64,000 nt of DNA from Acidaminococcus fermentans_A (GTDB taxonomy: Bacteria > Bacillota > Negativicutes > Acidaminococcales > Acidaminococcaceae). Positions 24,701-32,646 of this stretch are shown piece after piece. Position 1 is the first letter of the stretch. The number at the start of each line of letters is the position of its first letter. The notes beneath the pieces are model-generated. The model ran no database searches. It saw only the letters and a program-made list of their open reading frames with translations, and was not told where the DNA came from. The position numbers were made by a program, and so were the translations under genes. The stretch lies in the NCBI RefSeq assembly GCF_052216985.1, contig NZ_JBQOUY010000002.1:124001-188000 (forward strand), given 5' to 3'.

Positions 24701-25337
24701 ACCCGAAGTATTTGGATATAAAGGGTTTGATGTTGAACTTGTAGAAAATATTAAGCAAGCCAAAGAATATTATGATTCTGCAATTTTCAACTTGAAAAAA
24801 TTGCTCATAGCCGAGACAAAGAAGATGTTTTCAATTTCGACGAATAAGGAGAATTTGGATAGGATTTCTCTTACCTCCGTAATCAAGGATTGGTGTGAAA
24901 CCCTGGATAAACAGGTCTTCGAGCAATTGTTTGAAAATGGAACTGATAGATGTCTTGGGCTTTTTAAAAATATTACAAACGACGAGATGACTTTCATTTC
25001 TAAGCTTGCAAAATTGACTACAGATCTTCGAATTGAAGATTGGGATGACTTTACCATCCAGAGATTCGAAGAAAACTTGAAAGTATTCCAAAATACTGCT
25101 AGAGAATTCCATAGCAGCATTGAAATAAATAACGGAAGTTCTACGAGTGCTTATGAGATTCGTTTTACTTCTGATGATGGTGCTTCTGAAGTTAAAAGAT
25201 TTGAGAGGATTGAATCTAGCAAAAAAGGACGACTACTTTACAATTCAATCATGGCGGAAATTGATTCAATGGGAAAATCAATTTCTGAACAGGAAAAAAG
25301 ACAAATACTTATGGATATCCTGAAAGAGATGTGTTGA
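21723..25337 (+). CDS. sspC: Large P-loop ATPase (SspC-like)
   Basis: A 1204-residue ATPase. Walker A is GAYGKGKSH at residues 60-68 and Walker B is YVVYDEF with the acid pair near 242-243. Around HLLLISHKEI and YPLHPVSTFILPRLS are further motifs seen in large defence ATPases of the DUF499/BrxC/PglY kind. The C-terminal half is helical with no domain I know. In Ssp systems the third component is an ATPase that supports modification, and position between the DUF4007 and desulfurase genes fits that. A BREX-type role is the alternative but no other BREX gene is present. Confidence 0.7.
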   Translation: MSRMITVAPGFQYSVNIGYDLNNDDKLKNFIPTRSAVQLLKEILQSTRQDSTERARVLIGAYGKGKSHIVLTILSILMQRDRNLFVHLNPKIDEDLELKQLVNNYYANPNNKILPVIINGTSTSLSQVFLLALQRTLNENNLDLMPETNYKAAIRAIQKWRAEYPDVYEKLKKSISLPIDKFLLGLEDYNIEVYEEFERIYPTLTAGSLFNPFVGFDVVELYESVAKSLKQQGYLGLYVVYDEFSKFLEANIAAASVSDTKMLQDFAEKCNRSGDTQMHLLLISHKEIVNYIDQLPKQKVDGWRGVSDRFQHIHLNNNFAQTYDIISTVIIKNHRKWDVFCSEPENANKFDELKQRYKNHAIFNDSVENEIDTTIFGCYPLHPVSTFILPRLSERIAQNERTLFTFLSADGPSTLTAFLNKNKQDEFELLTPDMIFDYFDPVFQKEPISGEMHKNYILTLRILEQIKGQELESKIVKTIALIYMLGQFDKLKPIKEEIVGIFSVQYHPEEINAAIDRLIKAEYVIYLKQSNGYLKLKQSSGVDIEQKIADTIASQESSFSLKEALNASNLDKYLYPSRYNDEKEMIRYFEFEFIEEKELFGEINWEKKSETVNADGVVYAIVPDTNESIPSIKEKILLSSKETDRCIFIIPQKATAITKILKEYEAIQILRKNAKEDTVLFEEYEVIYEDLRDVIKEFINEYTHPENFKSVYIYKGAERTILRKAALTGLASEICDKVFSETPTINNEAINKSIITSIANTSRSKIISGLLRNKLEPNLGLSGTGQEVSIMRSTLLRKNVLINDATSTRINLKPADYQMKNVLDQIIAFIMEAKKTGKVSFERLYEKLESPKYHIGLRNGVIPIYIAAVFHEFLEDIIILNNYGQVPLTADTLQAINSTPSDYMLEYLEWNAEKQEFVTKIAEMYNQYVVEAERNLSAYEYAASAMKRWYLSLPRYTKETKVLGEKKVDIRYQKMMRLLKQNFSGQELLFEKLPEVFGYKGFDVELVENIKQAKEYYDSAIFNLKKLLIAETKKMFSISTNKENLDRISLTSVIKDWCETLDKQVFEQLFENGTDRCLGLFKNITNDEMTFISKLAKLTTDLRIEDWDDFTIQRFEENLKVFQNTAREFHSSIEINNGSSTSAYEIRFTSDDGASEVKRFERIESSKKGRLLYNSIMAEIDSMGKSISEQEKRQILMDILKEMC

Positions 25338-25349
25338 GGAGGAGAGTGC

Positions 25350-26495
25350 ATGGCGTATTTTGATAATGCAGCTACTACTTACCCAAAACCTGAGTGCGTT
25401 TATCAACAGATGGATCAATTTTATAGAACTTCTGGTGCTAATGCAGGCAGAGGAAATTACAAATTGGCAAAAAGCGCTGGTGCACTAATCGGTGAAACAA
25501 GAAAATTAATACAAGAACTTCTTCATTGTCCGTCAAAACAGGTAGTATTTGAGCCCACTGCGACTATAGCGTTGAATATCATCATTCAAGGGATTATACA
25601 AAAAGGCTCGACGAATATTTATATTAGTCCATTTGAGCATAATGCAGTGACTCGGACTCTTCATCATTATGAAAAAGAAGGGCGAGTTAAAGTTCAGCAA
25701 CTTGTTGTTTCAGATAATATGCAGTATGACTTGGAACGAATCCGCTATCAATTTGATGCTGTTAAACCTGATTTGGTGATAGTAAGTCATGCGAGCAATG
25801 TTTTTGGGTTAGTGGCTCCAGTTGAGCAAATCTTTGCTATTGCTAAAAACTATGATGCATTGACTCTAGTGGATATGGCTCAAACTGCAGGCTTGGTTGA
25901 TTTCAATGTTGGACTTTCTACTATTGATTTTGCTGTGTTTGCCGGTCATAAAACACTTTATGGCCCAACTGGAATTTCAGGATTTGTAATGAATCCAGCA
26001 GTAAAGCTCCCATCTGTCTTATTCGGCGGTACCGGTTTTGATTCAGCAAATCAAGATATGCCGGAAAGTCTACCTCAAAAATATGAAATGGGAACTCTCA
26101 ATATTTCTGGGATAGCTGGATTAAATGCTGCATTGAAATGGATTATGCAAAAAGGTATGGTTGCATTATGGAATAAAGAGCAACAGCATAGGCAGAAATT
26201 GCTAAGCTTGCTTAAAAAGTACTCTTTCTTAAAAATTGTAGGGAATAAACCAGGATGTATATACGTCGGGATTGTTTCTGCAATTATTGATGGAATAAGT
26301 AGTGATAGTGCAGGTCCAGTCTTTGATCGCTGTAATATTGCTGTTCGTACCGGATTGCAATGTGCGCCTTTAGCACATAAGTTTGAAGGAACTTATCCTG
26401 CAGGTACAATAAGATTTAGTGTGAATTATTTCACTTCTGATGCTGATTTTGAGGAGCTCAAACAAGCTTTGGATTACATTGAACAAGAATTGTAA
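25350..26495 (+). CDS. sspA: Cysteine desulfurase (SspA/DndA/IscS-type)
   Basis: A 381-residue class V aminotransferase-fold enzyme using pyridoxal phosphate to take sulfur from cysteine. The PLP lysine is K201 in FAGHKTLYGPTG. The sulfur-carrying cysteine is C338 in RTGLQCAPLAH, and the C-terminal GTIRFSVNYFTS is typical. AYFDNAATTYPKP is the classic start. Lying between the SspC-like ATPase and the helicase genes it is the dedicated sulfur donor for the island; general Fe-S biogenesis is less likely because no scaffold gene is near. GAGGAGAGTG provides the ribosome site. Confidence 0.9.
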   Translation: MAYFDNAATTYPKPECVYQQMDQFYRTSGANAGRGNYKLAKSAGALIGETRKLIQELLHCPSKQVVFEPTATIALNIIIQGIIQKGSTNIYISPFEHNAVTRTLHHYEKEGRVKVQQLVVSDNMQYDLERIRYQFDAVKPDLVIVSHASNVFGLVAPVEQIFAIAKNYDALTLVDMAQTAGLVDFNVGLSTIDFAVFAGHKTLYGPTGISGFVMNPAVKLPSVLFGGTGFDSANQDMPESLPQKYEMGTLNISGIAGLNAALKWIMQKGMVALWNKEQQHRQKLLSLLKKYSFLKIVGNKPGCIYVGIVSAIIDGISSDSAGPVFDRCNIAVRTGLQCAPLAHKFEGTYPAGTIRFSVNYFTSDADFEELKQALDYIEQEL

Positions 26496-26510
26496 AGGAA
26501 GAGGAACGCT

Positions 26511-28721
26511 ATGAGCTTTAAAAAAATAGATATTAAAAGCGAATATCGATCTCTTATAGATAATGTTATCCAAGACTTTTACTTACCATTGTTGCACGAA
26601 GCTAAATCATATCGGCGGGCTGTTGGCTTTTTTTCTTCATCTTCTTTAATTGAAATTTCTAAGGGAATTGGAGATATGGCTAGGAATGGCGGTAAAATTG
26701 AAGTTATAGCCTCTCCTTATTTATCCGATGAGGATATTAAAGCTATAAAGACAGGTTATGAAGAAAGAAATAAAATCATTGAGAGTGCATTAATCAGACA
26801 ATTATCAGATGAGCATACGGATCATTACTCAATGGAACGCCTTAATTTACTTGCAAACTTAATTGCAGATGGTATCATGGATATTCGGATTGCTTATACG
26901 GATAACCAAAAACAACTCGGTATGTACCATGAGAAAATGGGGATTATTGAAGATTACGATGGGAATCGAGTTGCTTTTTCTGGATCTATGAATGAATCAA
27001 TGAATGCTATGTCAATTAATTATGAAACGATAGATGTATTCTGTGATTGGAAAGGGGAAGAAGCTAAACGAGTTGATTTGAAGGGAAATGCATTCTATGC
27101 GATGTGGAATAATATTGAACCGAGTTTGGATGTCTTGGAATTCCCTAAAATTTCGGAGGTGCTAATTGAAAAGTATAGGCATAAAGAGCCGAACTTCGAT
27201 ATTGATAATGAACAATTTGCTTCAAAAATAAATCGCAAGCCAAAAGAGATTGCCGAGAAAAAGTGTCATTTTGATACAAAACCAGTTGGCCCAAGGATTC
27301 CTGCAGATATTACTCTTCATGCTTATCAGAAAGAAGCAATTTCCTGTTGGGTTGGGGAGAATTATAGAGGTATTTTTGATATGGCGACAGGAACTGGTAA
27401 AACATATACGGGACTTGGAGCAATTTCAAAGTTATCTGAAGACTTGAATGATGAACTTGCGGTAATTATTGTAGCGCCTTTTCAACACCTCGTCGAACAA
27501 TGGGTTGAAGATATTTGTCGCTTTAATATGAAACCAATTATCGCTTATGGAAATCCAGCGTATAAAGATTGGCGCAAGCGTCTTACTAAAGCCGTTCTAG
27601 ATCAAAAAATAAGAAAAGATAAACGTTTTTTCTGCCTGATTTGCACGAATGCAACATTTACAGATCATTTTTTACAGGAGACGATAGCTAAGATAAAATC
27701 ACCAATTTTACTGGTAATTGATGAAGCTCACAATTTTGGAGCTAAATCATATGCACGATTGTTGGATAATCGTTTTACTTATCGTTTAGCACTTTCGGCT
27801 ACGCTTGATCGACATAACGATGAAGAAGGAACGGCTTTATTATATAAGTTTTTTGGGAAGAAATGTATTCAATATACATTAGAACGAGCAATTGAAGAAG
27901 GTAAACTGACACCTTATAAGTATCATCCAATCTTGGTATATTTGACAGTTGAAGAACTAGAAGCTTACGAACAACTTTCTTATGAGATTTCAAAGTGCTT
28001 TATTAAAAGCCGAAATGGAAAGTACAAACTTAGTAAGTATGGTGAGATTTTAGCATTAAAACGATCAAGAATTGTTGCGGGTGCTATTCAGAAGTTAGAT
28101 GCTTTAAGAGATGCTATTCAGCCGTATAAAAATGAAAAAAATATTTTGGTATATTGCGGTGCTACTAGGATTGTCGATGAATCCGACCTTTCTTCATATG
28201 ATGAATCTGATATTAGACAGATAGAGGCGGTTACAAAAATTCTAGGGAATGAACTTGGAATGTGTGTCGCTAAATTTACGTCAGAAGAAAATATCGAGCA
28301 ACGGACACTAATCAAGGAGCATTTCCAAAATGGCACTCTACAAGCGATTGTAGCAATTAAATGTCTTGATGAAGGGGTTAATATTCCGGGGATACGTACT
28401 GCCTTTATTTTGGCTAGTACGACAAATCCCAAGGAATATATTCAGCGCCGCGGCAGGGTATTGAGAAAAGCACCAAACAAACCATTCGCGGAAATATATG
28501 ATTTTGTAACACTTCCAAGACCATTGGATGCGGTTTCAGGCTTAACACTAGAACAAGCAAATAGAGATAAGACTTTGGTAAAAAATGAACTTGCCAGGAT
28601 TAAGGAATTCGGAAGATTGGCAATGAATTCTATGGTGGCAAACAATCTGATTTGGAAGATTGAAGAAGCGTACCATTTGGATAGCGCAGAATTAGAACTG
28701 GAGGTCGGTAATTATGAGTGA
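26511..28721 (+). CDS. PLD-like nuclease/superfamily 2 helicase fusion
   Basis: A 736-residue two-domain protein. Residues 1-180 form a phospholipase-D-type nuclease domain with a single HxK motif (H140-x-K142 in YHEKMGII), followed by FSGSMNES. Residues 260-700 form an SF2 helicase: Q-like HAYQKEAI, Walker A MATGTGKTYTG (291-301), DEAH at 404-407, SAT at 429-431, and motif VI QRRGRVLRK near 645-653. Such fusions act in restriction-type defence as DNA translocases with a nuclease. It is the first candidate effector after the modification genes. Its stop overlaps the 57-codon gene by eight bases. Confidence 0.8.
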   Translation: MSFKKIDIKSEYRSLIDNVIQDFYLPLLHEAKSYRRAVGFFSSSSLIEISKGIGDMARNGGKIEVIASPYLSDEDIKAIKTGYEERNKIIESALIRQLSDEHTDHYSMERLNLLANLIADGIMDIRIAYTDNQKQLGMYHEKMGIIEDYDGNRVAFSGSMNESMNAMSINYETIDVFCDWKGEEAKRVDLKGNAFYAMWNNIEPSLDVLEFPKISEVLIEKYRHKEPNFDIDNEQFASKINRKPKEIAEKKCHFDTKPVGPRIPADITLHAYQKEAISCWVGENYRGIFDMATGTGKTYTGLGAISKLSEDLNDELAVIIVAPFQHLVEQWVEDICRFNMKPIIAYGNPAYKDWRKRLTKAVLDQKIRKDKRFFCLICTNATFTDHFLQETIAKIKSPILLVIDEAHNFGAKSYARLLDNRFTYRLALSATLDRHNDEEGTALLYKFFGKKCIQYTLERAIEEGKLTPYKYHPILVYLTVEELEAYEQLSYEISKCFIKSRNGKYKLSKYGEILALKRSRIVAGAIQKLDALRDAIQPYKNEKNILVYCGATRIVDESDLSSYDESDIRQIEAVTKILGNELGMCVAKFTSEENIEQRTLIKEHFQNGTLQAIVAIKCLDEGVNIPGIRTAFILASTTNPKEYIQRRGRVLRKAPNKPFAEIYDFVTLPRPLDAVSGLTLEQANRDKTLVKNELARIKEFGRLAMNSMVANNLIWKIEEAYHLDSAELELEVGNYE

Positions 28722-28887
28722 TTCCGGGGAAGTATATGTAGATGAGAAGGCAATAGAACGATTGAAACGAGCCATCATCATCAAGGAAAATATGAATCTG
28801 AAAATGAGAACAATGAACGATTCACAGATGATCAAATGGATTCAGAAGAAAATCGAGGAGGAAGTAAAATGCTGCTTAAATCAATAA
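28714..28887 (+). CDS. 57-residue protein of unknown function
   Basis: Starts at ATG 28714 (GGAGGTCGGTAATT upstream) and ends at TAA 28885-28887. It overlaps the helicase stop by 8 bases and the ATPase start by 19, so it is tightly coupled to both. The product is charged and helical: VYVDEKAIERLKRAIII, then NDSQMIKWIQKKIEEEVK. The sequence is too short to recognise; a partner or adaptor of one of its neighbours is a guess. A 28836 start for the ATPase gene would overlap it even more, but the ribosome site GGAGGA at 28857-28862 favours ATG 28869. Confidence 0.65.
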   Translation: MSDSGEVYVDEKAIERLKRAIIIKENMNLKMRTMNDSQMIKWIQKKIEEEVKCCLNQ

Positions 28888-30863
28888 AATTAGAAAACTT
28901 CCGCCAGTTCCGCAATGAATCCATTGATTTTGCGCAGGGAGAAAACGGCAAGAATGTTACTATTATTATTGGGGAAAATGGAACCGGGAAAACGACTTTT
29001 GCACAAGCCTTCTTCTGGTGCATGTATGGAGAAACAGAGTTTTCAGATAAGGTTATCCTTAACAAAATTGTTGCTTCTGAAATGACACCTGGTAAAGAAG
29101 AAAAGGTCAGAGTCGTCCTTGAACTTCAACACGGTGCTGTTAACTACAGACTTATTCGTGAGCAAAGTTATCACAAAGATTATAACAATAATGTTAAAGG
29201 AGATAACACCATCTTTGATATTGAGAAAAAAGATGCGAGTGGGAACACATCATTTGTAAAGAAGACTCAGTGCGAACTCGAGGTTAAAAGCATTCTTCCC
29301 AAAGAGCTATCAAGATATTTCTTTTTTGATGGCGAACGTATTGAGAAAATGAGCAAGGACATCTCGACGGGCAAGAAGGCTACTGACTTTGCTGAAGCAG
29401 TAAAGGGATTGCTTGGCTTGAATGCGATAATTAGTGCGATTAAACATTTTAATCCTCGGAGCAGTCTGAGTGTCATCGGAAGTTATGAAAAGTCTTTTAA
29501 TACTAGAAGCAATAGCAAGATTGAGGAATATACTACAACCATAGAGCAAAGCAAGGCTCGTCTTGAGCAGATTGATATTCGCATGGAAGAACTTGATTCT
29601 CAGATTGCTGCTGCACAGACGAGAAGATCTGAGAAAAACGCTGAAATCAAACAATATGCCGAGGGAGAAAAGCTTCAGGTAGAAAAAGAAAAACTACAGA
29701 GAAATATTCAAAGCACAATAAATGTGCGTTCTAATGTATATAAAGCCATTTGTAAGGACTTTAATTCTTCAATGAGTTCATTCATTTCTATTTCTCTGGT
29801 GAAGAGGGCTCTGGAAGTTTTGTCCGAGCATGATTTTATTGGTAGAGATATTCCTTACATGCATCAGAAGACAATAGAGTATCTGTTGAAGCAGGGAGTC
29901 TGCATTTGCGGTACGCATTTGGATGTAGGATCGGTTCCTTATAATAAAGTAAAAGAATTGATGGATTATCTTCCTCCACAGTCAATCGGCAATATGATAT
30001 CTGACTTTAAGAAAGAAGCAAAATCACGGGGAAGTAAGATTGGGAATCTTCCTGTTCAAGTTCAGGAGAATCTTGCAATAATAAGTAAAGAGACAGATGA
30101 CATCGACGAGATGACCGATGAGTTACATGTTATTGAAGCTAAGCTAAGTGGAGGTGATGTTAGGGAAAAAGTTCGTGCAATTAATAAGGAAATTCAAATT
30201 TGCACAGACACTATTAACAAAAGCAATAGAGAACGGGACAAATTAAATGTGGAACGCGGTGGCATTAAAAAGGATATGGAACGAGCTGACTCCGAGCGTC
30301 AGCATCTGACTCTTCTAGATGAGTCTAATAAAAAAATTCAGCGTTATCTTATATATGCTAAGCGTATCTATGATGAGCTTGAAAGTGTTTATCAGACAAG
30401 CGAGGCAAAGATTAGAGATAGGCTGCAGAATACAATCAACGATATTTTTAAACAGATATACGCAGGTGGCCTTTCTCTATCAATTGATTCAAAGTACCAT
30501 ATTACGGTTCAGGCAAACGATTATGATGGCGATGTGGAAACATCAACAGCGCAAAGCATCTCCGTTATTTTCGCATTTATTACTGCTATCATAAAAATGG
30601 CAAGAGAAAACAGAAATGCGACGGATGAAGATGCTAAGCTGCTTTCATCAGAACCATATCCACTTGTTATGGATGCTCCACTTTCAGCTTTTGATAAGAG
30701 AAGAATTAAAACTGTTTGTGAAGCTCTGCCAGAGACTGCAGAACAGGTTATTATTTTTATCAAAGATACGGATGGAGAACTTGCCGAAGAATATATGGGA
30801 AACCGGATTGGCAGCAGACACATGTTTGATAAAAAGAACGAATTTGAAACCCTATTGGTATAA
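28869..30863 (+). CDS. DndD/SMC-like AAA ATPase
   Basis: A 664-residue Rad50/SMC-type ATPase. Walker A is GENGTGKTT at 35-43, following the typical start LKSIKLENFRQF. Long coiled coils (about 210-300 and 395-500) flank a mid-protein hook with C345-x-C347 (VCICGTHL), shorter than the usual CxxC zinc hook. Walker B is PLVMDAPLSAFD with D602. RYFFFDGERIEKM is a motif shared with DndD, the ATPase of Dnd phosphorothioation. In this locus it could couple ATP hydrolysis to DNA sensing with the helicase-nuclease. It is followed by an unknown protein in the place DndE has in Dnd clusters. Confidence 0.8.
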   Translation: MLLKSIKLENFRQFRNESIDFAQGENGKNVTIIIGENGTGKTTFAQAFFWCMYGETEFSDKVILNKIVASEMTPGKEEKVRVVLELQHGAVNYRLIREQSYHKDYNNNVKGDNTIFDIEKKDASGNTSFVKKTQCELEVKSILPKELSRYFFFDGERIEKMSKDISTGKKATDFAEAVKGLLGLNAIISAIKHFNPRSSLSVIGSYEKSFNTRSNSKIEEYTTTIEQSKARLEQIDIRMEELDSQIAAAQTRRSEKNAEIKQYAEGEKLQVEKEKLQRNIQSTINVRSNVYKAICKDFNSSMSSFISISLVKRALEVLSEHDFIGRDIPYMHQKTIEYLLKQGVCICGTHLDVGSVPYNKVKELMDYLPPQSIGNMISDFKKEAKSRGSKIGNLPVQVQENLAIISKETDDIDEMTDELHVIEAKLSGGDVREKVRAINKEIQICTDTINKSNRERDKLNVERGGIKKDMERADSERQHLTLLDESNKKIQRYLIYAKRIYDELESVYQTSEAKIRDRLQNTINDIFKQIYAGGLSLSIDSKYHITVQANDYDGDVETSTAQSISVIFAFITAIIKMARENRNATDEDAKLLSSEPYPLVMDAPLSAFDKRRIKTVCEALPETAEQVIIFIKDTDGELAEEYMGNRIGSRHMFDKKNEFETLLV

Positions 30864-30874
30864 GGAGGAGCGCA

Positions 30875-31411
30875 ATGTTTGATAAACAATATAGATTTAA
30901 AGGCAGGCACGCTCTCCGTGTTGACCAGTTGACGAGTGTATTTGATGAAAACAGCAAGGCAAAACTCATTGAACGGAATGTTGATGTATACACAAATGCA
31001 CCGCTGATTGGATTCCTTTATAAAAGAACAGCTGAGTTAGATGACACTAAAAATCCGGAAACTGGGCAGGTCTATAACCAAAATGTTATGGGCGATCGGG
31101 TCATTTATTCCAGTGAAGAACTCCAATTTAATTTCCGGCTGATAATGCTATTGGATAAAGAGTATGAGCCGAATGTTGAAAAACGTATAGATAAGGCCTT
31201 CAGACATATGGGAGAAGATCCCGCAGATGAAGAGCGATTTGACAGTTATGTCAGAGGTGGAGTAGATGTGCTTTATGAAAAGTTGATTGAAGGCGCGGGG
31301 GATCCAGATTCTTATATTAATCGTCTGTATGAGTTCATTGAAGAATTTAATGACAGATTTAACAGCGAGATAGATCCGGATGGTATATTGAAGTTATGCA
31401 TGGCAAAATAA
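30875..31411 (+). CDS. 178-residue protein of unknown function after the DndD-like gene
   Basis: Begins MFDKQYRFKGRHALRVDQLT. The protein is acidic and mostly helical; YTNAPLIGFLYKRTAEL and NRLYEFIEEFNDRFNSEI are notable stretches. I see no catalytic motif and no membrane segment. Genomic position right after a DndD-like ATPase (11-base gap, AAGGAGGAGCGCA ribosome site) suggests a partner protein. It is longer than DndE and I see no similarity to it, so homology should not be assumed. Confidence 0.65.
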   Translation: MFDKQYRFKGRHALRVDQLTSVFDENSKAKLIERNVDVYTNAPLIGFLYKRTAELDDTKNPETGQVYNQNVMGDRVIYSSEELQFNFRLIMLLDKEYEPNVEKRIDKAFRHMGEDPADEERFDSYVRGGVDVLYEKLIEGAGDPDSYINRLYEFIEEFNDRFNSEIDPDGILKLCMAK

Positions 31412-31425
31412 GTAGGTGATTGGTG

Positions 31426-32544
31426 ATGGGAAGAGACAACAGAGAGTGTGCTTATCAGCAACTCATAGAATTGTCGGAAAAAAAAGGATATGTACTCTTT
31501 GATGACATAATGGATAGCGCTGACAAATGGTCGCTTCCCATTCAAGATGTTGATTGGCTTTCAAATTCTATTACAACTAGAGGAATTTTAGTCTATGATA
31601 CCGCTCCTGCAACAGCGCGTATTGAAGGTGACGAAGACATAGATGACTATGCCCAGATTGATTATGATGCAATGTTTAATCGTGTGATAGAAATAGATCC
31701 CTCTCTGGAACCATTCATTTCAGAGATTCGCAATATAAAGCCTCCGCAGACACGGGAGATGGAACAGCTTAAATACCAGGTGCAAGAGAAGAATCTTTAT
31801 GCAAGGCAACGAGTAATTGAGATGCATTTGCGTTTTGCTGTTCGTATCGCTCTACAAAGAGTTGAACAGTATAACTGTGGTATGGAAGATACACTTCAGG
31901 ATGCTTGCATTGGTTTGATTAATGCAGTCGATAAATATGACCCCGATTCTAGTGGGCCTTTTGGTACCTATGCTTCTTTATGGATATTGCAAAATATTAC
32001 TAGAAATCAATCAACACAAAGGCCTACTGTGTATTATCCTGTCCATAAAAAAGAGACCTATTTTGCAATTTATCCTGTATTGAAATCTTTAGATTTATTA
32101 CATAAAGATATTAGAAAGTCGGAAAAAGTTCTTACACTTATTCAAAACAAAATAGGTTGTTCGAAAGAACAAGCAGAAGAAGTTATAGAAGAGTGTCTTC
32201 CGATAGATTCGCTTGACGATGTATATAGTACTTATTTAGAAAATATGGAAGCTTTGGAGAAATACGATTTATGCGATGCTGGATTTAATGAACGGATTTT
32301 TTATGCAGAAGATCCTTTTGAGCAAGTAGAGTCCTGTATTTTTAGGCAAGAGATTGAAAAAGAACTGGATAATTTAAAATCACGGGATAAAGAAGTAATA
32401 CGTGAAAGATATGGATTTTCCGATGGTGGTGTTAAAACCCTTGAAGAAATCGGAAAACATTTGGGTGTAACCAGAGAAAGGGTTAGGCAGATAGAAGCAA
32501 AGACGATTAAAAAATTAGAACCAATATTAGAAGCATATGTCTAA
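31426..32544 (+). CDS. Sigma-70-family factor with region 1.1
   Basis: A 372-residue sigma factor. I prefer ATG 31426 over TTG 31420 because TAGGTG at 31413-31418 then has normal spacing. The N-terminal YQQLIELSEKKGYVLFDDI resembles region 1.1 of primary sigma factors. Region 2 is around VIEMHLRFAVRIALQRVEQY through FGTYASLWILQNITRN, matching the DNA-melting and -10 recognition segments. Region 4 is GVKTLEEIGKHLGVTRERVR and QIEAKTIKKL. Region 3 is weak. It lies 14 bases after the unknown gene and looks part of the operon. It would bring RNA polymerase to specific promoters, perhaps those of the island. Confidence 0.85.
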   Translation: MGRDNRECAYQQLIELSEKKGYVLFDDIMDSADKWSLPIQDVDWLSNSITTRGILVYDTAPATARIEGDEDIDDYAQIDYDAMFNRVIEIDPSLEPFISEIRNIKPPQTREMEQLKYQVQEKNLYARQRVIEMHLRFAVRIALQRVEQYNCGMEDTLQDACIGLINAVDKYDPDSSGPFGTYASLWILQNITRNQSTQRPTVYYPVHKKETYFAIYPVLKSLDLLHKDIRKSEKVLTLIQNKIGCSKEQAEEVIEECLPIDSLDDVYSTYLENMEALEKYDLCDAGFNERIFYAEDPFEQVESCIFRQEIEKELDNLKSRDKEVIRERYGFSDGGVKTLEEIGKHLGVTRERVRQIEAKTIKKLEPILEAYV

Positions 32545-32611
32545 TATTGAAGATAATACTATTCTTTATGATGTCACAAAGCAGCTTTGCATAGATGTAA
32601 AATTAGACTGA
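32537..32611 (+). other. Short 24-codon frame
   Basis: ATG at 32537, overlapping the end of the sigma gene, to TGA at 32609-32611. Without a ribosome site or homology it may be a remnant. TATAAT at 32614-32619 follows and could serve the next gene. Confidence 0.25.
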
Positions 32612-32646
32612 TTTATAATAGTATTTTCTGAAAGAGGTCACGCTAG

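Noticed and set aside
21723..25337. BREX BrxC/PglY as the identity of the large ATPase
   Set aside because: Size and P-loop would fit, but no BrxA, BrxB, PglX methyltransferase or PglZ gene is present, while desulfurase, DUF4007 and PAPS-reductase genes are adjacent.
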